A DNA stretch of 64,000 nucleotides, from contig OX352762.1 in assembly GCA_947095585.1 (NCBI GenBank), forward strand, positions 28,868,669-28,932,668. The letters are read 5' to 3'. Shown here one piece after another: positions 41,146 through 51,594 of this stretch. Below the pieces are notes generated by a model, which was given only the letters and a program-made list of their open reading frames with translations, did no database searches and was not told the origin of the DNA. The first letter of the stretch is position 1, and every line of letters begins with the position of its first letter. This stretch comes from Nephrocerus scutellatus. Taxonomy: Eukaryota; Arthropoda; Insecta; Diptera; Pipunculidae. A program made the position numbers and the translations under genes.

Positions 41146-41395
41146 TATATAGAGCAATTTGTCAAAAAATTTAGAAATGCAACATTTCATTAAATCTAAA
41201 CAATGCTCCTTAAATATTTTGACTGCATTTTCTTTAAAATTTTCTTTTATTAGTTTAAGTTATTCACAGTTAAATAACATGTTTCCAGGTTACAAAGAAG
41301 TTTCATCAGTAAAAAAATCCTCATATATAATGTTTTTACCTGCCAATTTTTTTTTAAAACCTCATTTTTAAATTAAAATTGGGCTAATTTGTAAA
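41146..41395 (+). repeat. 250-bp direct repeat, left copy
   Basis: Matches 43480-43725 closely: AGAAATGCAACATTTCATTAAAT, TTTTGACTGCATTTTC, AGTTATTCACAGTTAAATAA, CATGTTTCCAGGTT and TTTTTACCTGCCAATTTTTTT in the same order. Both copies are followed by family C units, so the two form a longer duplicated structure around the satellite-bearing element. Confidence 0.75.
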
Positions 41396-41559
41396 AATAT
41401 GGAAGCTCCTCCGCCTGGGGCCCGATCACTTAAAAATCATTTTTACATTAAAATCATTCATTACAAAAAGTATCGTCCATCGGAGATACACATGTGTATA
41501 AAATTTGAAGTAAATCGGATACATTTATCATTTCATTTTAATAAAGATATTATTGCGAG
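41396..41559 (-). repeat. Family C unit(s), truncated by the satellite-bearing element
   Basis: Contains CATCGGAGATACACATGTG and AAATTTGAAGTAAATCGG, the inverse-orientation family C unit. It stops near 41555 where GCGAGCCCGAAGGGCGAAGC begins. Confidence 0.6.
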
Positions 41560-41725
41560 CCCGAAGGGCGAAGCTAGTATTCAGAGGACAAGAAAATTTT
41601 TCTAGCGTACGTGTGTGGGTTTGTCGGTTTGTCAGTTTGTCAGTTTATCCTGTTGTGTATCGCGACTTCTACCAGTCAGAATTTGATGGGACTTGTTTTA
41701 AAACAATTGGTAAGCGCTTGGCTTG

Positions 41726-42435
41726 CGATGACGTGCGGCGTGTCACGTGTTGCGCGTCGCGTGTGGCGCGTGTATTTTTATTTTTTATTTTTTAAATACT
41801 TGTTTAAAACTTGGCTCAGGATGACGTGAGGCGTGTCACGTGTTGCGCGTCGCGTGTATTTTTTTTAAATACTTGTTTTAAATCTTGGCTTGCGATGACG
41901 TGACACATGCCGTGCGTCGCGTGTGGCGCGTGTAATTTTTTTTTTTTTTTTAAAATAAATTAAACTTGACTTGCGATAACTTGACGCGTGTCACATGTCG
42001 CGTGTGGCGCGTGTAAATTTTTTTTATTTTTCATTTTTTTTAAATACCAGTTTTAAAACTTGGCTTGTTATGACGTGACGTGTGGCGCGTGTAATTTTTT
42101 TTTTAAATTACTTGTTTTAAAACTTGGCTCGCGATGACCTGAGGCGTGTCACGTGTTGCGCGTCGCGTGTGGCGCGTGTAATTTTTTTTTAAATACTTGT
42201 TTTAAATCTTGGCTTGCGATTACGTGACACATGTCGTGCGTCGCGTGTGGCGCGTGTAATTTTTTTTTTTTTTTAATAATTTAAACTTGACTTGCGATAG
42301 CTTGACGCGTGTCACATGTCGCGTGTGGCGCGTGTAAATTTTTTTTATTTTTCATTTTTTTTTAAATACCAGTTTTAAAACTTGGCTTGCTATAACGTGA
42401 CGTGTGGCGCGTGTAATTTTTTTTTAAATTACTTG
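41726..42435 (+). repeat. GC-rich satellite array, part 1, with higher-order structure
   Basis: Monomers of about 75-95 bp have the form GCTTGCGATGACGTG, GTGTCACGTGTCGCGTGTGG, CGCGTGTAATTTTTTTT, AAATACTTGTTTTAAAACTTG. Starts lie near 41726, 41812, 41887, 41970, 42063, 42128, 42212, 42290 and 42385. From 41812 on, four distinguishable types repeat in order: A (GACGTGAGGCG), B (ACGTGACACATG), C (GATAACTTGACGCG), D (GACGTGACGTGTGG). This gives A-B-C-D twice with a higher-order period of about 316-322 bp. Confidence 0.8.
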
Positions 42436-42984
42436 TGTTTAGTGACGTCAAGAAATATGCAAGTATGCTGACACACAGCGGTTCGTTCATTCAAGCCAAC
42501 GAACTTGTTGCTGATCTAGCAGTTGACCTGGAATCAGTTCGTTGGTTTGGGGTAACGAACTGTATTGACGATTCAGCATATCCGCACATTTTAATTTCTA
42601 TTTGGGGTAATGAACTATATTGAAGATTCAGCACTTTGCACATTTTAATTTCTACTTAGGGCAACGGACTACATTCACGACGCAGCATATTTACTACTTT
42701 GTTAATTCTCTTTATTATTGTTTACGTTTAGTTTATTATTCATTAATTGTAAGTTGCCTACGTAATGTATTTTTTGTATTGTATATAATAAGCTACCAAT
42801 TCAATAAAAATGTGATTATTAATTACACCGTGAAAGAAGACGTTTGTTTTTCATTCTAATAATTATCCACTTCGAGTGTAACAAGTTCAAGTGCTTGTTA
42901 TACATCAAATCTTTATCAAGTTTATGTGCTTGATAATAACTTAACATCCTTATAGAACAATTGCAGGCAAACGAGTCTGTAACA
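42436..42984. mobile_element. Solo LTR, 549 bp, with 5-bp target duplication
   Basis: The block starts TGTTTAGTGACG and ends GTCTGTAACA (TG...CA), and is flanked on both sides by ACTTG (42431-42435 and 42985-42989). It has no internal retroviral genes. A TATATAATAAG near 42782 and AATAAAAATG near 42801 could be promoter and poly(A) signals. Three diverged ~55-bp tandem units (GGGTAACGAACTGTATTGACG type) lie at 42550-42705. A 5-bp duplication fits BEL/Pao or Copia better than the 4-bp-duplicating Gypsy element here. Most likely made by LTR-LTR recombination. Confidence 0.85.
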
Positions 42985-43336
42985 ACTTGTTTTAAAACTT
43001 GGCTCGCGATGACGTGAGGCGTGTCACGTGTTGCGCGTCGCGTGTGGCGCGTGTAATTTTTTTTTAAATACTTGTTTTAAATCTTGGCTGGCGATGACGT
43101 GACACATGTCGCGCGTCGCCTGTGGCGCGTGCAATTTTTTTTTTTTTTTTTAAATTATTGTTTTAAAACTTGACTTGCGATAACTTGACGCGTGTCACGT
43201 GTCGCGTGTGGTGCGTGTACATTTTTTTTAAATGATAGTTTTAAAACTTGGCTTGCGATGACGTGACGCGTGTCACGTGTCGCGTGTAATTTTTTTTTTA
43301 TAAATACTTGTTTTAAAGCAATTGTTAAGCGCTCAG
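42985..43336 (+). repeat. Satellite array, part 2 (third A-B-C-D unit)
   Basis: Monomers start near 43002 (type A), 43088 (B), 43174 (C) and 43251 (D-like, GACGTGACGCG). The solo LTR therefore interrupted the array between the second D and the third A, splitting a monomer at ACTTG. Confidence 0.8.
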
Positions 43337-43479
43337 CTTGCGATGGTGTAATTTTGAGTTTTTTTGTTAGGAGAAAAAAAATGTTTTTTTTTAAAGTAAA
43401 ATCCTTTTAAGATAATTCAGTCTTTAGGCTGAATTACAATTATCCATATGGCGAGCTGAGAAGCTCACTTTACTATCTT

Positions 43480-43725
43480 ATATAGAACAATTTGTCTAAA
43501 ATTTTAGAAATGCAACATTTCATTAAATGTAAACAATGCTCTTTAAATATTTTGACTGCATTTTCTTTAAAATTTTCATTTATTAGTTCAAGTTATTCAC
43601 AGTTAAATAACATGTTTCCAGGTTGCAAAGGAGTTTCATCAGTAACAACATCATATATATAATGTTTTTACCTGCCAATTTTTTTGTATAACCTCTTTTT
43701 TAAATTAAAATTGGGCTAAAAGTGT
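43480..43725 (+). repeat. 250-bp direct repeat, right copy
   Basis: See the left copy at 41146-41395; diverged by scattered substitutions and small indels. Confidence 0.75.
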
Positions 43726-44045
43726 TGTCTAAAATTTGAAGGAAATAAGGTACAATTTAAAAAAAAAAGTTATGGAGCGGGGGACCACGCGGGATCACTT
43801 CTAAATTTTTACAAAAAGTTTTGTCCTTCAGAGATACACATGCGTATAAAATTTGAAGAAAATCGGGTAAATTTTGTAAAATATTTGTATTGGAGACCCT
43901 CCACATTTTAATAGAATTTGTTGTCATCGCAAATTCATATGTGTGCAAAGTTTGAATAAAATCGGCCTTTAGAAAGTGGGCTAAAAACTGATCAGCCAGC
44001 CAGCCAGTCAGCCACAAACACAAGGGCATGCAAAGTTAACACAGA
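43726..44045 (-). repeat. Family C array, inverted, with terminus
   Basis: Units with CAGAGATACACATGCG and AAATTTGAAGAAAATCGGG run to CAGCCAGCCAGTCAGCC and GCATGCAAAGTTAACACAGAG, the inverse of the CTCTATATTAACTTCGCATGC terminus. Confidence 0.6.
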
Positions 44046-44526
44046 GCATTTAAAAAATGTACAAATCTTTACTTAACAGACTAAAGATTTTAAATCAGTA
44101 GTAAATGGGAAACTATTTTTTCTTTGCAATTTTTTATTAATACATTTTTGAAATGAAAAAACCCTTTTTCATGACGTTCGCCCTTTTGTTTTGATAAATT
44201 CCATAATATGGCAGCACTGCGTACGACATCCCATTTAATCAGAAACAAAAAATGTATTCTAGCATTTTTTTGTTTTCTCTCTCTTAAACATTGTACGTAT
44301 ACGCATACGTCATTTTTCATTTTGCAAATGCAACTCCCTTACTTTGTCGTGTATCGTGTTCCTGTTTGTGTGGTCATTGGTCGAAGTCGTTTTCCTTCCA
44401 CTGCGTAGTGCGTAGTCGCTAATAATTCATTAAAACCTCTAAAATTTACTATTGAAAATCTATTACGGAACTAAGTTGATTTTTAACAGTTTTTAGAAAA
44501 TATTCAGAATCACAATATTTAGAAAA
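44046..44526. other. Upstream region of the TMX1-like gene
   Basis: Presumably promoter and 5' UTR of the downstream gene. No clear TATA/Inr pair seen and no repeat recognised. Confidence 0.35.
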
Positions 44527-47500
44527 ATGGAAAATCGAATAAGATTTGCCTTCGCAGCGTTAACTTTTACAATAATTTTCGAACTGGCTTGTAATGTCAA
44601 TGCCAACACAAGGAGTAGCAATGTACCTAAGCCGTCTGTGGAATCGGAATTGTTCGATTTGAACGAAGATAATTGGGAATCAATGCTTGAGGGAGAATGG
44701 ATGGTGGAATTGTATGTAAAGAAATCTTATTTATCATTAATTATAATTGTGATTTTTTGCGTTTGACATTATGGATCATAAACGGCATGATGCGCTTCTG
44801 CAAAGTGACTCATAAAGCCGGTTAAACTTAAACACATCGAAAAAAAATACAAATTCCTTAGGATTTTACTTTCGGCACCGGCTTTTGTTTGTTTTTCGAC
44901 GCAGAGATTAACATTTTCTTACATTCACTTCTGTTAATTCGTACAATCTTTCGATGTCGGCATCGGCATTTGTCACGTCCATGTGGTTTAAAAATAGACG
45001 AATCTAGTTATCGCAATTTTATTATATGTACATATTTCACATACCGTATGCGCAATTTGACTTATAGTCCAGTTACTTGTGGTGTGCCAGCAGTGCATAA
45101 ATCAATATCCTTTTTTTTATCCGTTTTGTTACAGTTATGCCCCTTGGTGCCCAGCATGCAAAAATCTTGCTCCAACATGGAACCGTTTTGCAAGAGCAGC
45201 ATTCGATCTCAATGTCAACGTTGCTAAAATTGATGTCACTAAATCGCCATCGTTGAGTGGGCGTTTCTTTGTCACTGCACTACCAACTATTTACCAGTGA
45301 GTTACGCTGCATTTGTGTGAAAACTTAATTGAAATAAATGTTTAATTCTCTTACTTCAAACACAGTGTTAAGGATGGTCAATTCCGACAGTACCGAGGTT
45401 CTCGTGACGATGATGCTCTAATGTTCTACGTTAAACAAAAGCAATGGGAAAAGGTTGAACCAATATCCGCATGGAAGAAGCCCGATACTATTCACATGTC
45501 AATTCTTTCCTATTTCTTCAAATTATCTCATACCTTGAAGGTAGGTGCAATGAACTTGAATTTGTATTGATTTTTGTTTCTGGTTTTTACATTAACGGTC
45601 TGTGCAGACGTGGCTAACTATCAAATTACTCGAGACAAGTCAGTTATGGCTAGCCCGTATGGCGAAGCTAACAATCAGAGCAAAGAAATTTTTTTTCAGC
45701 GAGCATGTGCTTTTGAGTTTGTCCACTCGTATGTCACGAGTTCAGTTAGAATTTGATGGGAGTTGTTTTAAAACTATTGTTAAGCGCTCGTTTTGCGATG
45801 GCGTAATTTGAGATTTTTATTTTTCTCAGCTTTAGGAGGAAAACTATAAAAACGGATTTTTCGGTAATAACTCTGATTTAAATCTTTAGACTGCATTGCG
45901 ACTATCTATATGGCGCGATGATAAGCTCCGCTATATATATATCACCGGCTGACCCCCACACAACACCACCGTAACACTGGCCTCCCTCCCACTGACCTCC
46001 CCTTCACCCTTCGATCACCTCAACCAACCATAAAACTATAGAATCGACACTAATATTGGCAAAAAAAAACAAATATATAATCAGATAAATATATATAGCC
46101 AAGTATAATTAAGTATTTATGTGCAGATTATAATATTAATATAATATTCGGCGCGAAAGACCATGGCGGTCCAAGGCCTGGCTTCTCGCAACCATTTGTG
46201 TTGAGCATGTATATTTTTGAACACAAATAAAGGGGACCTACAACTTAATGCTGGATCCGAACGGCGAATTGAGAAGCTTTCCGCGACAAGTTATTACTCT
46301 CGGACGTTTGTTAGACTTTCGCGAGAGGTGGAACACCGTGAAAAATACTTTTGGTGCTACTGGGATTCGAACCACGAACCCCTGCTCAGTTGCCATGCCG
46401 TTTTCCATTGAGCCACGGCGTCCCACTATTTTTATACATATATATATATATATATGTATATATAAGACTAGCGAGAATACACAGCTTCCCCAACCACACT
46501 GTCCCCGCCACACTACCCCCAACGAACTGACCACCAAGACCACCTTGAGATACCCTCAAACCCCCCTCCCACCAACTTCAGATAATATCAAACCTCCACC
46601 CACCTTAAAATACCCTCAAACCCCCTCCACCCACAAAAAGATCACCACTATTCATCAAATGTACGGTCTTAGAGTCAATCTCATACAAACAATACCTATC
46701 CACCAACCACATCAACCCCCTCTAAACCATCACCACACTAACAACCTACAAACATCCACCCCATCCTTCATCACCACATCACAAAATTTCAGCTATATTG
46801 GATGGACGGCATTCAAGTTATCCGCGAACAGACATACATACAAAGTTTCATTTTTAAATTCTCTATATTAACTTCGCATGCCCGTGGCTGGCTGCTGGCT
46901 GGTCAGATTTTGTGATCAATTTTTAACCCACTTTCCAATGCCCGATTTTATTGAAATTTGTGTATTTCCAGTGACAAGACTTTCTATTCATTTGCCCGTA
47001 TAAATTTTTAAAATTAGCCCGATTTTCTTCAACTTTTAAACACATGTGTATCTCCAATGGAGAAAACTTTAAGTAACATTTTTTGAGTGATTGAAGTGAT
47101 TGTTTTTCAAATTTGCAAACACTTATGTATTACTAATGGACAAAACTTGTACATTTTTTGGAGTGATCAGGCCCTGAGGCCCGAGATGTGCCCTTAAATT
47201 TTTTTAAAATTAACTCGATTTTCTTCAAATTTTAAACACATGTGTACCTCTGATGAACAAAACTTTTTGTAAAATTTCAGGAGTAAGGATCGAGGGGTGC
47301 CCATATAAATTTTTTAAAAATAAGCACGATGTTCTTTAAATCTTAAAAACATGTGTATGATCGGAGTGAGTGATGAGAGGCCCGAGGCGTGCCCATATAC
47401 ATTTTTTAAAAATTTACCTGATTTTCTTCAAATTTTAAACACATATGTTTCTCCGATGGACAAAGGTTATAATAGTGTGAATAACACAAGAGGCACTTTT

Positions 47501-49798
47501 TTAAATAATTTTATTCACGAGAAACAGATTGATTACAAATTTAATTTCTATAGTCCAGTTACAGCAAGCTTCCCAGGTTAGGTGAAGGTCCGTTGTGATA
47601 CCACAAGGATCTATGCAAATTTCCACGCCTACTCCTTGAACCACTTGGGGAAGATGGTGTTTCCTCCTCCTCCTCCTCCTCCTCCATGCAGCTTCTGCAG
47701 TAATCGTTGGAAAAGACTCCTGGCACTAATGTGCAGTCTGTTTTGCGAGATCAAACACTTTGAGCGTTTGGGATCTACTTCGTTGTATGCAAGTTTTACC
47801 GTTTGACCATCTTTAGTTAGTTTTTACTATAGCATCCCGTTTAAACGTAGCGATCGGAATGCCTAGTGAACCATATTCAGGCAATAGGGGTAGTGTGGTT
47901 CCATGTTTGGCGATTTCATCAGCCATACAATTTCCAGGAATACCTCTAAACCCCGGCACCCAGCACAGGTGAATGTTGAAATGCTCCTCTCCTCAAGAGA
48001 CGATCGGCAATTCTGGGCCAGAATGGAATTTGTGGAGACTGATTCCATGGACTTTAGCTCAGCCTGGATATCCTTAACAGATATGACATTACTTTTCACC
48101 CAAGACAAGGCTTCCTTAATAGCCATGATTTCCGCTTGGAAAACACTACAGTGATCATGAAGACGGAAAGAGAGACTAAGATTTAGTTTTTTTTGAAAAG
48201 ACACCTCCGCCAACCCCTTCATCAGTTTTCGACCCGTCTGTGTAGAATTGAATTCCTTCATTTTCCAAGTAGATACCTTCCTCCCAAGAAGACCTGGAGG
48301 GGATGGAAATTTTTGTTGAAGTGGAGCTGCGGAATGGTGTAGTCTAAGTTGACAAGTAGAGTCCTGACTGAATTCAGGATAGAAGAGTGGCCGTAATCAT
48401 TCACGGTCCACTGAGAGATTGCTCTGAAGCGAGTAGGCGCTTGCAGCCAGTTGTCTTCCGAAGATGTCGAGTGGAGCAAGGTTGAGCAGAATGTCCAGTG
48501 CAGCAGAGGGTGTTGTACGAAGCGCTCCGCTCACACAAAGACAAGCTGATCTTTGGACTCTGCTTAGTTTGTCGCGATTGATCGCTTTATCTAATGCAGT
48601 CCACGAAACAGTCACACCGTATAGCAGAATAGGTCTGACTACTGCTGTGTACAGCCAATGAGTGATATGCGGTTGAAGACCCCATTTATTTCCTATGGCT
48701 TTTTTGCTTGAGAAGACTCTTTCTTTCTTCTTCTTGTATGTATGTTGGGTTTTCAGCTCAGCTTCCTATCCAAAATAAAACCAAGATATTTGGCCTTATC
48801 GGAGAAAGTCAAGCTACGGACGCGCGGTGGACGACTGGGATTTTGTAGTTCCTCGTAAAGAGGACAAGATTGGTTTTTTGGGGGTTTACCTCTAGACCAC
48901 AATGATCTGCCCAGCTTATAAGCTTATTTAGAGCATTCTGCAAGGTGTGTGGGTGCTTTCTTGAGACGGGTATGGCAACGTCAAAACGTTTTGTAAATTT
49001 TTCGGAATGATCAGTTTTTGTAAAAATTTTGAAGTAAAACATAAAACTTTGCACATACATATATGTTTCTCCAATTAGAGAATTTACGTGAAACGTTTTA
49101 ATTTTTATGGGTTGTTTTTTTATATATATTAAGATTGCACGTTCGTCCACGCTTAAGTTAGAACTCTAGTTTTCTCAATTCTTAAGCGGTTTAAAAGTCT
49201 GAACCATTATTTCCGTTTATTACGCATTTTATATATCTTTCAAATCAGTCATTTACATACATACCAAATAATAATAAGACTTACATTTTTTAAGGACATT
49301 AACACACGTCTTCAAGAAGATTATGGTCTACCAACGTGGGGTTCATATGCTTTGTTTGCCATTGGAACAATTTTCGTTGGTGCTGCTTTAGGTTTGATGC
49401 TGGTTTGCGTTGTTGACTTTTTGTATCCGCCTAAGAAATCTCAGCGTCAAAGCTTCTCCGAGTCCAAAGATAAACCTTACAATGCTGTCGAAGATCTAGT
49501 TAACGATGAAATCGAAGACGATGCTTCTCCACAAAATGGTAAACAAAATGACGCTGAGGAAGGGGCAGAAGAATATGACGAGGACAGCGAAGCTGCAAAC
49601 GAAGACAATGAAGAGGAAAATGATGCTTCCACATCGGAAGGTGAAAAAAACTCACATAGCGAATCAGATGAGCCAGAAAGTGAAAAGAAGGCCCAGAATA
49701 TCATTGTCGATGACAGCAAGGAATCGGACATGCAACCGCTTGAGGAAAAATCAAGTCCTAGTGAGGTGCGCAAACGGAAGCCAAGAAAAGCCGACTAG
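44527..49798 (+). CDS. TMX1-like thioredoxin-related transmembrane protein
   Basis: Four exons: 44527-44711, 45135-45296, 45366-45540 and 49295-49798, giving 341 residues. All junctions are GT...AG (GTATGT, GTGAGT, GTAGGT donors; TTACAG, CACAG and TTTAAG acceptors) in phases 2, 2 and 0, and each split codon restores conserved residues. Residues 1-26 are a signal peptide. A thioredoxin domain (about 42-165) has [20 protein letters not shown] with active site C67-P-A-C70 (the CPAC form used by TMX1) and cis-proline P112 in TALPTIYHV. A membrane helix spans about 191-218. The cytosolic tail is very acidic (Glu/Asp/Ser-rich) and ends in a basic KRKPRKAD. The family members are ER membrane disulfide oxidoreductases with a lumenal thioredoxin domain. 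Intron 3 is 3,754 bp and full of transposons. Poly(A) signal AATAAA at 50071. Equivalent to a Drosophila TMX1-type gene; I do not assign a symbol. Confidence 0.92.
45640..45940 (+). repeat. Unexpanded relative of the satellite-bearing element
   Basis: GGCTAGCCCGTATGGCGAAGC, TCAGTTAGAATTTGATGGGA, GTTGTTTTAAAACTATTG, TAAGCGCTCGTTTTGCGATGG and ATCTATATGGCGCGATGATAAGC match in order the flanks of the element at 41560-43478. Only one monomer-like GCGATGGCG site lies where the other copy has the array. It lies in intron 3 of the TMX1-like gene. Confidence 0.65.
45941..46149 (-). repeat. Helitron-like 3'-end debris
   Basis: ATCACCGGCTGACCCCCAC, CCCACTGACCTCC and AAAACTATAGAATCGAC parallel CTAGCTGACCCGACAG, CCCACTGACCTCC and AAAACTATAGAATCAAC in the element at 17402-18073, same orientation. 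Confidence 0.45.
46150..46426 (-). repeat. tRNA-derived SINE, copy 2 (A and B boxes intact)
   Basis: On the minus strand the head GGGACGCCGTGGCTCAATGG has an A box TGGCTCAATGG (46415-46405) and, 31 bp further, a B box GGTTCGAATCC (46373-46363) matching the pol III consensus. A unique body to 46150 is shared with 5612-5829. The A-to-B spacing is like that of a tRNA, but the folded cloverleaf is poor, so this is a SINE and not a tRNA gene. It lies antisense in intron 3 of the TMX1-like gene. Confidence 0.75.
46470..46858 (-). mobile_element. Short Helitron-like element, C-rich on plus strand
   Basis: On the minus strand it begins near AAAATGAAACTTTGTATGTATG (cf. the Helitron start at 19963) and ends CTGTGTATTCTCGCTAG followed by T. 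The body is pyrimidine-rich on the plus strand (CCACCTTAAAATACCCTCAAACC repeated at 46540 and 46600). No genes. Confidence 0.5.
46859..47480 (+). repeat. Family C array with terminus, in TMX1 intron 3
   Basis: Starts CTCTATATTAACTTCGCATGC and GGCTGGCTGCTGGCTGG, then four to five units with ACACATGTGTATCTCC / CACATATGTTTCTCCG and GAGGCCCGAGG words. Confidence 0.65.
47580..48970 (-). pseudogene. 3' half of a LINE (RT end and RNase H), broken
   Basis: Minus-strand frames in order: NALNKLISWADHCGLEVNPQK (late RT), AKYLGFILD-type spacer, DRDKLSRVQRSACLCVSGAL then TTPSAALDILLNLAPLDI, and an RNase H domain HCSVFQAEIMAIKEALSWV ... IQAELKSMES. An RNase H after the RT is a feature of I/R1/LOA-type LINEs. 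The 3' end has TGGTATCACAACGGACC, a common tail of such elements. Stops and frameshifts throughout. It sits antisense inside TMX1 intron 3; a (CTC)n run at 47667 marks its 3' side. Confidence 0.7.
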
Positions 49799-49993
49799 AA
49801 AAAGTAAGGTTTAACGGGTGCGCCAGATGCAAAACTGAGTCTTTTTTGTATTGCTGAGTGTTTGGCAAGTTCTAATCGCACAAAACGACTATCGAAAAAA
49901 CAACATCAACAACCATTCATTAAAATATTCGTATTAATAGAAAATAACAGTGTTTTTCTTTTCAATATTATTATGTGTATGTATGTTCATATA

Positions 49994-50024
<31 letters not shown>

Positions 50025-50589
50025 TATGTACGCCGTTAAGACAATTGCCTTATACTGAAAAATGATGAGAAATAAATTCACAAAAGAACACACAGAAGAC
50101 GGTCATTCTTAACCATCTATACCTATGTAATAATAAATTATTTACTCTGCAATATAATTTTAATTAACGTTAGTTAACACACATAATATTTCTTATTTTT
50201 TCTTATTTTATTTACTTTATTGTAAAAAGAAGTAACAACAATAATTGTATTGAAATACACTGCACGACTGCTCATTTTGTTGGGATTAATGAATGCTGTT
50301 AACTTTTTCTAGCATAACAACATTTAAAACATAGAATAATAACTTGCATGGATTTGTATTTAAGTAGCCGTATTAAATAGATCCATACACACACACACAC
50401 ATCCACATTCTCGAAACAATATCAAGTTGTCTCGTAAGATTGCCTTTAATAATTTTTTAATTGTTCATTTCTTATGTTTTGTATATGTAAATGAAATTTT
50501 ATAGTGTTATAACAATAACAAAAATAATAAAACTAAAAATAACTTGTGGAAATTATTTTCTTTATTTATGGGTTTTCCTTCTTCTTTTG
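49799..50589 (+). other. TMX1-like 3' UTR and intergenic sequence
   Basis: Contains an (AAT)n microsatellite (about 49994-50023), poly(A) signals AATAAA at 50071 and 50131, and a (CA)n run at 50390. No other gene. Confidence 0.45.
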
Positions 50590-51590
50590 AAGCTTCACAG
50601 ATGAGGCTCAGTCCTGTCATACGGCACCAAACACTATTCCAAGCCAATGTCATTCAGATTATACTTACTTAGTTATGTCCTATATCCCCTTGTGAGTCCT
50701 AGGGCCTATACTACGCCTACACGCCATCGCGTGCGGTTCCTGGCAATGAGCTTCAGCTCTCTCCAACTCTTCCCCAATTGCCGTCACTCTCCTCCTCAAC
50801 TGTACTGCGCCATATATTTCAAACCCGCAACATTTGCCTCCCTCTCCACATTTGTTGTCATTTGGTGCAGCTCCATAATTCTGGGTGAGAGTAAACAAAC
50901 GTCGTCAGCGTAATCCAGATGTTGAAGTTGAGATGTAAGAGTCAAACGAATTCCTCCGTTTCCAGTAAATAAAGCTGCGCGAAGAACATCGCTAATCACC
51001 AACAAAAAATGTATCGGCGATAGAATGCAAGCTTGTCGTACCCCACTTAGGATCTCGAATTCCTCTGACAGCTTTCCTCGGTACAGCACATGACATTTAG
51101 AGCCATCATAGGTTGCTTTAATAATAGCTATTAGTTTATCGGGTATACCTCTCCTGTGCAAGGCGACCCAGATATCCTGTCTGTTGACACTGTCAAACGC
51201 CTTCTCGAAATCGATGAACAGCAGGTGCAGTGGTGATCGGAATTCAACGCACTGTTCAATAATGATCCGCAGGGTGTTGATGTGGTCGACACAGGAGGAT
51301 CTAGTTTGTTCGGCATCGAGTGTATCTTCCAGATGTTTCTTAATTCGCTCAAGTACTACTTTGGCTATTACCTTTGCAACTGCAGGAAGAACGCAGATGC
51401 CTCCAGTTTTCGCACTCCACAAGACTACCTTTTTTAGGGAGCTTCACAATCATTCCCTTCTTCCACTCGTCTGGGAAACTTTATGCCTTCCAAGCTCTCT
51501 CTACAAGAGGATATCGTTAGAGCTGATGTCGTTAGAGCGGCACCCAGAAGATCTGCGGGTATACCATCTAGTCCTACCGAATTGTTCTTT
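50590..51590 (-). pseudogene. RTE-like LINE fragment (reverse transcriptase)
   Basis: The minus-strand frame has GLDGIPADLL, KKGMIVKLPKKG-like, GGICVLPAVAKVIAKVVLERI, RSPLHLLFIDFEKAFDSVNR, IIKATYDGSKCHVLYRGKLS, GVRQACILSPIHFLLVISD and the catalytic LDYADDVCLLS. F-I-D-F-x-K-A-F-D-S and Y-A-D-D identify RT; the wording is that of RTE-type LINEs. The usual Q-G in GVRQG is QA. Frameshifted near 51430 and missing the endonuclease. It abuts the 3' end of the LINE at 51595. Confidence 0.75.
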
Positions 51591-51594
51591 GTGG

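Larger units (their letters stand above)
41560..43478 (+). mobile_element. Transposable element carrying an expanded satellite array
   Basis: The left flank (41556-41725: AGCCCGAAGGGCGAAGCTA...AGAATTTGATGGGACTTG...AAGCGCTTGGCTTGCGATG) and right flank (43320-43478: TTGTTAAGCGCTCAGCTTGCGATGG...CTATATGGCGAGCTGAGAAGC) correspond to the two halves of the unexpanded element at 45640-45940. Between them are about 13 tandem monomers and a solo LTR. The family's class is unknown; Helitron-like is possible. Confidence 0.65.

Noticed and set aside
46360..46426. tRNA gene on the minus strand (A and B boxes present)
   Set aside because: The acceptor ends do not pair well and the sequence continues into a repeat body shared with 5612-5829, so it is a SINE head.
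49477..49773. Ser-rich 98-codon minus-strand frame
   Set aside because: It is the antisense shadow of the acidic Glu/Asp tail encoded by TMX1 exon 4.
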